A DNA stretch of 33,523 nt, taken from the NCBI GenBank assembly GCA_015058155.1, contig SVCW01000015.1:1-33523 (forward strand), written 5' to 3'. Both the position numbers and the translations under genes were made by a program. This document shows positions 1 to 7,332 of the stretch, piece by piece. Under the pieces are notes generated by a model. It did no database searches. It worked only from the letters and a program-made list of their open reading frames with translations, and was not told the origin of the DNA. Position 1 is the first letter of the stretch. Each line of letters opens with the position of its first letter. Source of the stretch: Clostridiales bacterium. GTDB lineage: Bacteria; Bacillota; Clostridia; Peptostreptococcales; Anaerovoracaceae.

Positions 1-1074
1 TTTCTTTACATGCTTCTTAGGCTTAGCAGCCTTTTCGAGTGAACGTTCCTGATGAGCATTTTTCTTGCCCTTTCCGCCAGCTTCGAGCTTAGCGAACTTA
101 TCATGTTCCTTGTCACCCTTCTTCTTTTCGTCCATCTTGATCTGAGGCTTGCTTGCTGCAATACCCATATCAGGCTTATCAGTTCCTCTTGGACCTGATG
201 GTCTTCTGTCGCCCTGTGGACGCTGCTGTCTTCTATCGTCTCCGTCCTTATCGCCATTGTCTCTTGCAGGACCGCGGTTATCTCCATCTCTTCTTGGTGG
301 TCTGTCGCCCTGCGGACGGTCATCTCTTCTTGGTCTTTCACCATCGCGACCCTGACGATCATCTCTTCTTGGTCTGTCGCCCTGCTGACGATCATCCCTT
401 CTTGGGCCTCTGTCTTCTCTAGGTCTTCTTTCTCCCTGACCTTCTTCTCTTCTTCCAGGTCTTTCAGGAGCTCTTTCAGGCTTAATTGGCTTTGGAGCTT
501 CTGCCGGCTTATCTTCCTTAGGGAGTTCTGCAGCCTTGAGCACTGCTTCAGTTCTTTCCTTTTCCTTAGCGAGTCTTTCTGCTTCTGCTGCCTTGATTGC
601 TGCAGCTGCAGCTTCAAGATGCTTTCTTTCTTCCTGAGCAGCTCTCTGCTTTTCTCTTTCATCAAGATCCTTAGTTGAAACTACAGGCTTTCCTACAGGT
701 GGCTTAGGTCTTGATTCAAGATCCTTTGAAACTACAGGTCTTCCAACAGGCGGCTTCTGAGCTGGTCTGTCGCCCTGTGCTCCAGCAGGTCTCTGTGCCG
801 GTCTCTGCTGCACAGGCGGCTTGATATTTGCTGCCTTTACAGTAACTCTTGGCTCTGCTGACTCTTCAGTAGTCTTTTTAGGAGTAGCCTTTACAATCTT
901 AGTTTCTCCGCTACCCTTTGATCTTAAAATTGTGTTCTTAACGGCAACAGCATCCATATCGCTAAGTGCGCTCATATGTGATAATGCTTCAATGCCCATT
1001 CCGTTTATTCTTTCAAGCAGTTCCTTACTGCCCATGTTTAATTCCTTGGCGAGTTCGTGTACTTTTACTGCCAT
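1..1074 (-). CDS. infB: Translation initiation factor IF-2, N-terminal part (cut by window edge)
   Basis: The first 358 codons of IF-2 are present; the GTPase core lies beyond the left edge. The protein starts MAVKVHELAKELGMGSKEL, the usual IF-2 N-terminal fold that contacts the ribosome. A long charged linker follows. It holds a tandem PPVGRPVVSKDL / PPVGKPVVSTKDL repeat near residues 110-135, an Ala/Glu/Lys-rich helical stretch, and then an Arg/Asp/Gly-rich tract of about 100 residues built from RRDDRPQGDRP-like units. The ATG at 1074 is preceded by a clear AGGAGG. It is the last gene seen in the rimP-nusA-ylxR-ylxQ-infB operon, 15 bp after ylxQ. The identification rests on the N-terminus plus operon order, because no GTPase motif is visible. 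Low-complexity linkers are normal in IF-2; the density of Arg-Asp units is notable. Confidence 0.93.
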   Translation of the reverse strand, partial: MAVKVHELAKELNMGSKELLERINGMGIEALSHMSALSDMDAVAVKNTILRSKGSGETKIVKATPKKTTEESAEPRVTVKAANIKPPVQQRPAQRPAGAQGDRPAQKPPVGRPVVSKDLESRPKPPVGKPVVSTKDLDEREKQRAAQEERKHLEAAAAAIKAAEAERLAKEKERTEAVLKAAELPKEDKPAEAPKPIKPERAPERPGRREEGQGERRPREDRGPRRDDRQQGDRPRRDDRQGRDGERPRRDDRPQGDRPPRRDGDNRGPARDNGDKDGDDRRQQRPQGDRRPSGPRGTDKPDMGIAASKPQIKMDEKKKGDKEHDKFAKLEAGGKGKKNAHQERSLEKAAKPKKHVKK

Positions 1075-1089
1075 CCGAGCACCTCCTTT

Positions 1090-1392
1090 TTACGGCTCTA
1101 TCTGCTTTCGTATAATATCGGCAAAGTGTTCGTCGGTAATTCCGAAAACGCTTCTTCCGGGATTCCCTGTCATTCTTGAAAGATCATCTGAAAGTCCGTA
1201 CACGGCATACGGTACTCTCATTCTTTCAGCCTGTGATATCAGCTTCTTTTTTGTATTATCGGCTGTATCTTCTGCGATTATAAGGTATTTCACTCTGCCT
1301 TTATTCATCATCAGTTCGCATGTACCCGCCCCGAATATAATATTACGGGACCTTCTTGCGAATCCGAGATAACTTTCGAGTTTATCTTTCAT
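1090..1392 (-). CDS. ylxQ: YlxQ-type L7Ae/L30e-family ribosome-associated protein
   Basis: This 100-residue protein belongs to the L7Ae/L30e/S12e/Gadd45 fold of small RNA-binding proteins. It opens LESYLGFARRSRNIIFGAG, as expected for YlxQ-type proteins. The central part KGRVKYLIIAEDTADNTKKK matches the family beta-alpha core, in which backbone and lysine contacts bind kink-turn RNA. Its ATG overlaps the ylxR stop (TAATG), which suggests translational coupling. Position between ylxR and infB is the standard context in Bacillota. The exact RNA partner cannot be read from the sequence. Confidence 0.9.
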   Translation of the reverse strand: MKDKLESYLGFARRSRNIIFGAGTCELMMNKGRVKYLIIAEDTADNTKKKLISQAERMRVPYAVYGLSDDLSRMTGNPGRSVFGITDEHFADIIRKQIEP

Positions 1393-1652
1393 TATTTCAC
1401 AAGCTCCTCATAAAGAGCATCCAGCATTTCGTCTGTAAGCTCAACCTGAAGGTTTCTTCCGATAGCGTTTCTTTTTCTTGCAGTCTTGAAACACTCTTCG
1501 CTTCCTTTGCAGAGGTAGCATCCTCTACCGTTCTTTCTTCCTGTCGGGTCAGCACTTACTCCATCCACCGATGCAACGATTCTTATAAGTTCCTGCTTAG
1601 GCTTTGATTCACCGCAACCTACGCACTTTCTCATTGGTACCTTCTTATTCAT
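1392..1652 (-). CDS. ylxR: YlxR / RnpM, DUF448 RNA-binding protein
   Basis: This is a small basic protein with the DUF448 signature: VPMRKCVGCGESKPKQELIRI near the start and GRKNGRGCYLC in the middle. The family is known as a nucleoid- or RNase-P-associated RNA-binding modulator. I place the start at the ATG at 1652 (MNKKVPMRKC, 86 residues) because GAGGG lies six bases upstream. An upstream in-frame ATG at 1676 lies inside nusA and lacks such a site. The chosen start overlaps the nusA stop by a few bases, so the genes are probably translationally coupled. CxxC and C-x-x-C-type cysteines in both motifs are intact. Confidence 0.92.
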   Translation of the reverse strand: MNKKVPMRKCVGCGESKPKQELIRIVASVDGVSADPTGRKNGRGCYLCKGSEECFKTARKRNAIGRNLQVELTDEMLDALYEELVK

Positions 1653-2736
1653 CGATACCCTCTTCATAATCGTCATCTACATATTCAATGCCGTCATCTT
1701 CTCCGAAATACTGTGAATGTGATTTGATGTCTATCTTCCAGCCTGAAAGCTTAGCTGCGAGACGAACATTCTGTCCTTCCTTACCGATAGCAAGGCTGAG
1801 CTGATAATCAGGAACTACTACTGTAGCTGATCTTTCTTCGTCATCGATATATACTGCTTCAACCTTTGCAGGTGCAAGTACATTGCTGATTAATTCTTCA
1901 GGAACTTCACTCCAAGGAATGATATCAATCTTTTCTCCGAAGAGTTCATCTACAACAGCCTGTACTCTTACGCCTCTTGGGCCTACGCATGAACCTACAG
2001 GATCTACATTCGGATCTTCTGTATAAACAGCAATCTTAGTTCTTGAACCTGCTTCTCTTGCAATGTTCTTGATTTCTACAACCTTATCCTGGATTTCAGG
2101 AACTTCGAGTTCGAAGAGCTTCTTAACAAGTCCCGGATGTGAACGTGAAAGGTATACCTGAGGACCCTTGCTTGTTCTCTTTACATCCATGATATAAAGC
2201 TTGAGTCTTTCATTGATGCTGAAGTGTTCTCCTCTTACCTGTTCATTAGGTGATAAGATACCTTCTGTCTTTCCCATGTTGATAAACATAGTATCGTTTG
2301 AGAATCTCTGAACTGTACCAGTGATGATTTCTCCCTGTCTCTGGATATAGTCATCATAAACCATTCCACGTTCAGCTTCTCTGATTCTCTGAACTACTAC
2401 CTGCTTTGCAGTCTGAGCAGCAATACGTCCAAAGTCTTTAGGTGTTACCTGATATTCAACTACGTCACCGATTTCGTAACGCATGTCGATTTCTCTTGCT
2501 TCTTCAAGTGAGATTTCGCAAAGATCGTCAAATACTTCTTCAACGATATCTTTTCTCATTAAAATGTCAATGTCGCCTGTTTCTCTGTCAATAGCAACTC
2601 TTACGTTCTGTGAAGTACCGTAGTTCTTCTTATATGCAGAAACGAGTGCTGATTCAATAGCTTCGATGAGAATGTCTTTTGATATGTCTTTTTCTTTCTC
2701 AAGCTCCTCAATGGCTACCATAAACTCTGCGTTCAT
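1645..2736 (-). CDS. nusA: Transcription elongation/termination factor NusA
   Basis: NusA binds RNA polymerase and nascent RNA and modulates pausing, termination and antitermination. At 363 residues it matches the short Gram-positive form without the C-terminal acidic repeats of proteobacteria. Domains in order: RNAP-binding N-terminal domain (about 1-125), S1 domain (about 134-200, GTVQRFSNDTMFINMGKTEG), KH1 (GPRGVRVQAVVDELFGEKID) and KH2 (IGKEGQNVRLAAKLSGWKID), both with intact GxxG loops. A short acidic tail (YVDDDYEEGIDE) overlaps ylxR. GGAGG lies about 13 bases before the ATG, a long spacing, but no better start is available. It lies 70 bp after rimP in the same operon. Confidence 0.98.
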   Translation of the reverse strand: MNAEFMVAIEELEKEKDISKDILIEAIESALVSAYKKNYGTSQNVRVAIDRETGDIDILMRKDIVEEVFDDLCEISLEEAREIDMRYEIGDVVEYQVTPKDFGRIAAQTAKQVVVQRIREAERGMVYDDYIQRQGEIITGTVQRFSNDTMFINMGKTEGILSPNEQVRGEHFSINERLKLYIMDVKRTSKGPQVYLSRSHPGLVKKLFELEVPEIQDKVVEIKNIAREAGSRTKIAVYTEDPNVDPVGSCVGPRGVRVQAVVDELFGEKIDIIPWSEVPEELISNVLAPAKVEAVYIDDEERSATVVVPDYQLSLAIGKEGQNVRLAAKLSGWKIDIKSHSQYFGEDDGIEYVDDDYEEGIDE

Positions 2737-2806
2737 TTTCTTTTTTATTCCTCCAATCTTTTTCTGAAACGCTTACATGCATTTCACTCTATATACAACT
2801 TTTTAA

Positions 2807-3304
2807 TTAAAAAATAACTGCCAGCTTTGTTTTTGAAACCTGTTCAAACGGGATATCGAGTCTCTCAGGTTCCTTGCCTTTTCCCGGTGGCGTAACTTCT
2901 ATTGAAAGGATATCATTTTCAAGACCAAGTAATACGCCTTCGTAATTCTTTGCACCTTCAAAAGGCTTATAGAGTTTTACTTCAACAACACTTCCTGCAT
3001 AGCGCTTGTAGTGTTCGTCTTTGAAAAGTTCTCTATCGAGCCCCGGTGATGAAACTTCGAGGATGTAATTCTGTTCAATCGGATCAAGTTCATCAAGCTT
3101 ATCGCTCATGTAGCGACTTACAAGTTCACATTCATTTATATCAACATATTTCTGTTCCGAACCTTCTGGCTTGTCGATATAAATTCTTAAAAACCAGTCC
3201 TTGCCTTCCTTCACAAACTCAGTGTTCCAGAGTTCAAGTTCGTTTTCTTTAAGGAATTCATCAAGGATTGATTCCGCAAGATCTTTTACTTTTACTTTTG
3301 ACAT
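2807..3304 (-). CDS. rimP: Ribosome maturation factor RimP
   Basis: This 165-residue protein assists 30S subunit maturation. The N-terminal domain (KVKDLAESILDEFLKENELE through YILEVSSPGLDREL) contains the family signature EVSSPGLDR; a C-terminal SH3-like domain follows (VEVKLYKPFEGAKNYEGVLLG). I set the start at the ATG at 3304 because GGAGG precedes it. The open frame runs on upstream to 3508, but that part covers the leader hairpin, the promoter and a terminator and is not coding. It is the first gene of the rimP-nusA-ylxR-ylxQ-infB operon. Confidence 0.95.
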   Translation of the reverse strand: MSKVKVKDLAESILDEFLKENELELWNTEFVKEGKDWFLRIYIDKPEGSEQKYVDINECELVSRYMSDKLDELDPIEQNYILEVSSPGLDRELFKDEHYKRYAGSVVEVKLYKPFEGAKNYEGVLLGLENDILSIEVTPPGKGKEPERLDIPFEQVSKTKLAVIF

Positions 3305-3338
3305 TATTTCCTCCAGATTTTCTAATATAGCATTTAGA

Positions 3339-3368
3339 TAAAAACGAAAGAGTGGGTTTTCCCACTCT
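3339..3368 (-). terminator. Terminator-like hairpin in the rimP-nusA leader (possible attenuator)
   Basis: Read on the minus strand, an 8-bp perfect stem (AGAGTGGG / CCCACTCT, AAAA loop) is followed by TTTCGTTTTT. It lies between the rimP promoter and the rimP start, so it could terminate part of the transcripts before the operon. NusA-responsive leader termination is known for nusA operons, including the Bacillus ylxS-nusA leader; the link here is inference. Confidence 0.65.
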
Positions 3369-3397
3369 CCTAGAAATTGCCTGTATCGTATGTATAC

Positions 3398-3426
3398 ATA
3401 ATAGCAAAAAAACCTTGCAATTGCAA
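3398..3426 (-). promoter_or_regulatory. Promoter of the rimP-nusA-infB operon, embedded in the upstream terminator
   Basis: On the minus strand a -35 TTGCAA (3421-3426) and a -10 TATTAT (3398-3403) are separated by exactly 17 bp. The -35 is one arm of the terminator stem of the upstream transporter gene, and the U-tract DNA forms the spacer. Confidence 0.7.
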
Positions 3427-3430
3427 GGCT
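3406..3430 (-). terminator. Terminator after the yjiH-type gene
   Basis: The palindrome CCTTGCAATTGCAAGG (3413-3428) is flanked by T7 on the minus strand and T6 on the plus strand, giving a rho-independent terminator after the transporter gene that ends at 3478. Confidence 0.8.
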
Positions 3431-3477
3431 TTTTTGACTTTTTAATATATAATCAGCTAACTTGTTTTCTAAGAATC

Positions 3478-4803
3478 TTAGAAAAGGAAATGTGAAATTA
3501 ATACACATACAGGGAGAGCGATGATTGTTCTTTCAAGGAAGATTGTAACGATATCGATTGCTCTCTTGTTGAGCTTTGCTTCGAGGAGCATAGCTCCGAT
3601 TTCACTCATGAAAATGAGCTGGATGATACTCATTGTGCAGATTACGAACTGTGTCTGCTGTGATGCGAGTGATTCTCCGAGGATTACAGGGAGATAGTTA
3701 TCAGCAAATCCTGAAAGAAGTGCTGGTGCTGCCGCGTATGCTTCTGGGAGCTGCATGATGTCCATGAACCATCCGAGAGGGAATGAAATCCACTGAAGAA
3801 CTGGTGTGTATACGAAGAGCATCATTGAAAGTGTACCCCAGCAGATGATGATTGGTAAGAGTGAGCAGTAGTATGAAAGTGCTCCAGGAATCTTGTTTTC
3901 GAAGATCTTGAGATCAGCCTTTCCGGCTCTGATTGCAGCAAGTGAAAGTGCTCTGTGGAATCTGTTACCTTCTACGTCTGCAAATTCAGTCTTTCTACCT
4001 TCATAGTAGCTGTTGTCATATCCTCTGATAGGCGGGATTCTTACTGAAACGATAGCAACTACAACTGTAGCAAATACGATAGTGAACATAACCCAACCGA
4101 ACATGCTCATAAGGTTGAAGATGTCAGCTACTACTACGCACCAGCCGATTGATGAAATTGCGAAGCAGTTTGCAATGATTGCTGCTTCCTTATATGTAAA
4201 GTATCCTTCGTGATAGAGCTGGTTTGCTCCGATGATACCAGCGTTTGCAGGTCCCATGATTGAGCTGATGATTGAAACCGCTGACATTTCTGAAAGCTTG
4301 AAGAGCGGCTTGCAAACAAAACCAACGAGTGTTCCGAGGAATTCCATAAATCCAAATTCAAGGATGAAAGTCTGGATGATGATGAAAGGCGGGATAAGGA
4401 ATGCAAGCTGTGTAGCAAGTGGAAGCATTGTTCCGCCTGTGTCGATTGAAAGGATGCATTCAGGTCCGAAGTTAAAGAATACCATGAGTGAAATGATTGA
4501 ACCGCCGAGTCTGCATACTGCATAGAATGGTGAGCATGCAAAGAGTTCAGTCATAAGCGGACTGTTCTGGATGAACTTAGGCTTAAAGATAAGGTTGATG
4601 AAAGCAAGTACTGTACTTAAGCATACGATACCTGTACATACACCTTCGAGTGCTCTTCCGCCCCAAGCAACAAATGACTTGAGCCAGTATGATGCGAATG
4701 TGTCAACTCCGCCTCCGATATTGATCGGAATAACGATGAGATAGAGACCAACGATTGTTCCGATAAGGAATTTTAAAACATTCTTACCTGAAATCTTCTC
4801 CAT
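3478..4803 (-). CDS. YjiH-family membrane protein (nucleoside-recognition/Gate domain)
   Basis: This is a 441-residue integral membrane protein with about ten hydrophobic segments. The N-terminus (FLIGTIVGLYLIVIPINIGG) resembles YjiH proteins. The middle (IMGPANAGIIGANQLYHEG, then FAISSIGWCVVVADIFNLM) resembles the Gate/nucleoside-recognition domain shared with CNT-type transporters and spore-maturation proteins. The substrate is unknown. AAGGAGG precedes the ATG at 4803. The gene is divergent from an IclR-type regulator, with palindromic sites between them, so it is the likely regulated target. KdgR-like operators might hint at an organic-acid or sugar-acid substrate, but that is speculation. 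The family call is by recognition of overall pattern and is moderately sure. Confidence 0.72.
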   Translation of the reverse strand: MEKISGKNVLKFLIGTIVGLYLIVIPINIGGGVDTFASYWLKSFVAWGGRALEGVCTGIVCLSTVLAFINLIFKPKFIQNSPLMTELFACSPFYAVCRLGGSIISLMVFFNFGPECILSIDTGGTMLPLATQLAFLIPPFIIIQTFILEFGFMEFLGTLVGFVCKPLFKLSEMSAVSIISSIMGPANAGIIGANQLYHEGYFTYKEAAIIANCFAISSIGWCVVVADIFNLMSMFGWVMFTIVFATVVVAIVSVRIPPIRGYDNSYYEGRKTEFADVEGNRFHRALSLAAIRAGKADLKIFENKIPGALSYYCSLLPIIICWGTLSMMLFVYTPVLQWISFPLGWFMDIMQLPEAYAAAPALLSGFADNYLPVILGESLASQQTQFVICTMSIIQLIFMSEIGAMLLEAKLNKRAIDIVTIFLERTIIALPVCVLISHFLF

Positions 4804-4879
4804 TTTCTTTCCTCCTTAAAAATTAAATAGCAAATCTCATTTTAAAAAATTATTCTTGCAATAAACACTTCTTTAGGGT

Positions 4880-4909
4880 ATATTATGTGTATCTTTGCAA
4901 AAAGTGAAA
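4880..4909 (-). promoter_or_regulatory. Candidate promoter of the yjiH-type gene
   Basis: On the minus strand TTTCAC (4904-4909) and TAATAT (4880-4885) are spaced by 18 bp. The -35 lies within the palindrome at 4904-4920, so a bound IclR-type repressor would block it. Confidence 0.5.
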
Positions 4910-4920
4910 CGCCGTTTCAC
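4904..4920. promoter_or_regulatory. Operator palindrome 1 of the IclR-type regulator
   Basis: GTGAAACGCCGTTTCAC is a perfect 17-bp palindrome around one central base. It shares GAAAC-NNN-GTTTC with the site at 4995-5007. The form resembles the known KdgR (IclR family) box, TGAAAC-N-GTTTCA-like. Confidence 0.7.
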
Positions 4921-4969
4921 ATTTTTAAGGTATCACAAATAATATATGTTGTAAAGCATTTTTTTGTGA

Positions 4970-4975
4970 TATAAT
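4970..4975 (+). promoter_or_regulatory. Extended -10 promoter of the IclR-type gene
   Basis: TGATATAAT (4967-4975) is a perfect extended -10. A weak TTGTAA lies upstream at 4949 with a 15-bp spacer. The inferred start near 4982 places operator 2 just downstream. Confidence 0.65.
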
Positions 4976-4994
4976 GAAGAAAATTTCAAAAATC

Positions 4995-5007
4995 GAAACG
5001 TTGTTTC
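4995..5007. promoter_or_regulatory. Operator palindrome 2 of the IclR-type regulator
   Basis: GAAACGTTGTTTC repeats the core of the site at 4904-4920. Its position between the inferred start site and the ribosome binding site suggests autorepression. Confidence 0.6.
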
Positions 5008-5046
5008 AAAATACGTAATTATATTCCTTTTGGAGGTTAATATTAT

Positions 5047-5841
5047 ATGTCAGGAAAATCAGATAATCCTAATTTTGTAGCCATTCTTGGACGTGCTTTC
5101 CAGATTATGGACTGTATCCTCGAAAGCCCTGAACCGATTGGCGTTTCCCAGATTTCAAAGCTCACAGAAATACCTAAGGCAAACACTTTCAGAATTCTCA
5201 AGACACTTGAAGAGCTTGATGCAATCACTGAAATCGGTGACGGTTATGTTTTGAGCACGCAGCTCATAAAATACGGAAACGGTGCCAAGAGACACAACAA
5301 ATTCTTACCTGTAGTTGCACCATACGTTGAAAGGCTTGCCCATGAAGTTGGTGAATCAGTAAATCTCGGAATTCAGTACTATGATTCAGTACTTGTTATT
5401 CATTCAGAAACAGGCGACGCAAGTACTGCCGTAGTTTCATACCTCTCACCTATCATGGCAATGTACTGTTCATCAATCGGTAAACTTCTCCTCTCATATA
5501 AGTCAGACGAGGAAATCGACGAGTACTTTGCGAAAACTGAAATCGTCGCAAGAACGGTAAGAACGCTTAAGAGCAAGGAAGATTTCTTAAAAGAACGCGA
5601 AGAAATCCTGAAAGAAGGAATCTCGTATGACAGAGAAGAATACGATTACGGTCTTTCATGTTTCTCAATGCCGATAAGAAATATGCATGGAGATATTGTC
5701 GCAGGGCTCAGCATTTCAGGCCCTACAAGCAGACTGAACTACAAAGGAGTAGAACATCTTCAGGAAGTTTTAAGAAAGACTGTAGATGAAATCAACTTTG
5801 TAATCAAAAATCGTGAGATTGATCTTCCGGAAGTAGAATAA
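5047..5841 (+). CDS. IclR-family transcriptional regulator
   Basis: This 264-residue protein has an N-terminal winged helix-turn-helix (about residues 9-70, with ISKLTEIPKANTFRILKTLEE as recognition region) and a C-terminal IclR effector-binding domain (about 85-255). The latter includes AMYCSSIGKLLLSY and the ISYDREEYDYGLSCFSMPI block typical of the family. GGAGG lies ten bases before the ATG. It is divergent from the yjiH-type membrane gene and followed by its own terminator. Two matching palindromes in the intergenic region fit autoregulation plus control of the neighbour. The effector, usually a small carboxylate or aromatic acid in this family, is not determinable. Confidence 0.93.
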   Translation: MSGKSDNPNFVAILGRAFQIMDCILESPEPIGVSQISKLTEIPKANTFRILKTLEELDAITEIGDGYVLSTQLIKYGNGAKRHNKFLPVVAPYVERLAHEVGESVNLGIQYYDSVLVIHSETGDASTAVVSYLSPIMAMYCSSIGKLLLSYKSDEEIDEYFAKTEIVARTVRTLKSKEDFLKEREEILKEGISYDREEYDYGLSCFSMPIRNMHGDIVAGLSISGPTSRLNYKGVEHLQEVLRKTVDEINFVIKNREIDLPEVE

Positions 5842-5868
5842 TCAAGAAACCATAATAATACCAACCTG

Positions 5869-5903
5869 AAAAGGACCTGCAAGAGTATATGCAGGTCCTT
5901 TTT
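5869..5903 (+). terminator. Terminator of the IclR-type gene
   Basis: A 13-bp stem (arms at 5869-5881 and 5890-5902, core GGACCTGCA / TGCAGGTCC) with an 8-base loop runs into a T5 tract. Confidence 0.9.
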
Positions 5904-5956
5904 AGACAATACGTGTGTATTTTTTAGTTCAAAAGTCTTGTTTTTTCGTTATTTTA

Positions 5957-5991
5957 TACATTTCGTACAAAAGTGTGGTAAAATTGCCACA
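5957..5991 (+). promoter_or_regulatory. Regulatory region of xre-1: motif TACATTTCGTACAAAA and extended -10
   Basis: TACATTTCGTACAAAA (5957-5972) matches 14 of 16 bases of a motif at 12075-12090 near the paralogous regulator. Just downstream TGGTAAAAT (5977-5984) reads as an extended -10, enclosed by the inverted repeat TGTGG...CCACA (5974-5991). A further pair GTGTCA (5996-6001) / TGACAC (6017-6022) and ACACG-CTT-CGTGT (6019-6031) lie in the leader. Confidence 0.5.
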
Positions 5992-6098
5992 AATCGTGTC
6001 AGTGCTGATGTGATTTTGACACGCTTCGTGTGAAATGCGTTTTTTATATTGCTGTAAAATATTCTCAACAAATAATTTACTTGGGCAATGGTGATCGC

Positions 6099-6443
6099 AT
6101 GGATACTTTTCACAACAATATCAAAGTTATACGTAAAATGAAAAATATCAAACGTCAGGAACTCGCAGACTCACTCAACATAAGCTATTCTGCGCTTTCC
6201 AAATATGAAAGCGGGGAACGTAATCCCGATATACGTATGCTCTCAGAAATAGCAAAAGAATTGAGCGTCACTCTTGAGGACCTTATCCGCGCTCCTGAGC
6301 TTAAGGTGCAGGAGGACGGTTTCAGATATGGTGAAGATGTTTCTTATATTGCAGAAATCGTATCCGTTCTCAACGACCTCTCACCTGAGGACCAGAAGGC
6401 TATCCTTATGATAGCTGAGCGTTTCAGGGGAAGCAAGAAATAG
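6099..6443 (+). CDS. XRE-type helix-turn-helix regulator (copy 1)
   Basis: This 114-residue protein has a Cro/CI-type HTH (residues 4-60: IKVIRKMKNIKRQELADSL, then ISYSALSKYESGERNPD) and a short C-terminal helix pair ending LSPEDQKAILMIAERF. I choose the ATG at 6099, since GGTGAT precedes it and the protein then aligns from residue 1 with its paralogue at 12160-12495 (MDTFHNNIKVIRK versus MTQLHAKIKALRK). An open frame extends upstream to 6030 but covers leader palindromes. The gene converges with the reductase gene, with only five bases between the stops. Targets are unknown; the shared motif at both xre promoters suggests autoregulation. Confidence 0.88.
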   Translation: MDTFHNNIKVIRKMKNIKRQELADSLNISYSALSKYESGERNPDIRMLSEIAKELSVTLEDLIRAPELKVQEDGFRYGEDVSYIAEIVSVLNDLSPEDQKAILMIAERFRGSKK

Positions 6444-6448
6444 TACTT

Positions 6449-7252
6449 TTATTTTCCGCTGTTGTCTACTGCGATGAAGTCTTTTGGAGCGAATCCGATT
6501 TCCTTGTCGAATTCATCGTAGTCCCAAACCTTCTTAACCTTGTATCTGAGCCAAACTCCGCCTGATTCCTTGTCAACTTCTGTTTCGATAAGGTCGAGTG
6601 CTACAGGGATGTCTGCGAAGTTTCCTTCTCCTGCTGTGAAGAGTCCAGGTGTCTTGGAGCTTCCGTCTGCACCGGATACGATTACTACGCTTACTTCGTC
6701 AACGAGTCCGCTTCTTAAGAAAGCCCAGTTTACGTATCCTCCTCCAGTAACCTTGATGTCTTTGATGTTGTCGAAGAGTGTTGCGCACTTTTCAACGATC
6801 ATTTCAAAGTCAAGATCCTTATCTCCGCAAATGATGTATGATACGCCTTTTCTTCTTAAGAAGTCTTTGTATGCGTTGCTTACCTGTTCTGTGATTACTG
6901 AGATTACGTGCTGTTTTACGCCTGCGTATGGCACGAAGTTCTGCTGCCAGCCGAGTGTTCCCTTTCTGTCGAGTGCGATGAGGTATGCTTCAGCATTCTT
7001 TTCTGCTATGAAGTCGCCTTCTGGAACTGGTGCTGCGTTTTCATCGAGGTCCGGTTTGTTTCCGTATGTGTAGTCAAGTTCACAAGTCTTTGATCCGCAG
7101 AGCTGTGTGTTTGAGTTGTAGATTCTTCCTGAGAATCCGATTCCCTTGAAGAATGGTGCTGCTGCTGTTTCTTCAGGAAGCTTCATATAGTGTCCCTGAA
7201 GTCTGCCATCAAGGCTGATAAGGCTGTGGATAAATACAAATGGTTTCTTCAT
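6449..7252 (-). CDS. RibD C-terminal/dihydrofolate-reductase-like oxidoreductase
   Basis: This 267-residue protein fits the RibD_C (DHFR-like) fold, a family of NAD(P)H-dependent reductases that includes the pyrimidine reductase of riboflavin synthesis. It starts PFVFIHSLISLDGRLQGHY, as in these proteins (MSLDG motif). Later it has KDIKVTGGGYVNWAFLRSG and LVDEVSVVIV, the glycine-rich cofactor loop and the GLVDE signature. There is no deaminase domain and no rib genes nearby, so its substrate is unknown. AAGGAGG precedes the ATG. Promoter candidate: extended -10 TGCTACAAT on the minus strand at 7309-7317. Confidence 0.82.
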   Translation of the reverse strand: MKKPFVFIHSLISLDGRLQGHYMKLPEETAAAPFFKGIGFSGRIYNSNTQLCGSKTCELDYTYGNKPDLDENAAPVPEGDFIAEKNAEAYLIALDRKGTLGWQQNFVPYAGVKQHVISVITEQVSNAYKDFLRRKGVSYIICGDKDLDFEMIVEKCATLFDNIKDIKVTGGGYVNWAFLRSGLVDEVSVVIVSGADGSSKTPGLFTAGEGNFADIPVALDLIETEVDKESGGVWLRYKVKKVWDYDEFDKEIGFAPKDFIAVDNSGK

Positions 7253-7308
7253 AACAAAATCCTCCTTAAACTGTTCTTGTCGTGGGTTTGTGTTTTCAAC
7301 TTGGTCTT

Positions 7309-7317
7309 ATTGTAGCA
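7309..7317 (-). promoter_or_regulatory. Candidate extended -10 promoter of the RibD-C-like gene
   Basis: TGCTACAAT on the minus strand has the TGn extension plus TACAAT, about 57 bp before the start codon. No good -35 is seen. Confidence 0.4.
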
Positions 7318-7332
7318 TACGGGCCGCAATAT

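Noticed and set aside
3305..3508. N-terminal extension of rimP
   Set aside because: It covers a promoter, a leader hairpin and a terminator, and GGAGG precedes the ATG at 3304.
4134..4541. 135-codon minus-strand frame inside the yjiH-type gene
   Set aside because: It is a shadow frame rich in Ser/Leu/Gln/His, without a ribosome binding site, fully inside a convincing membrane-protein gene.
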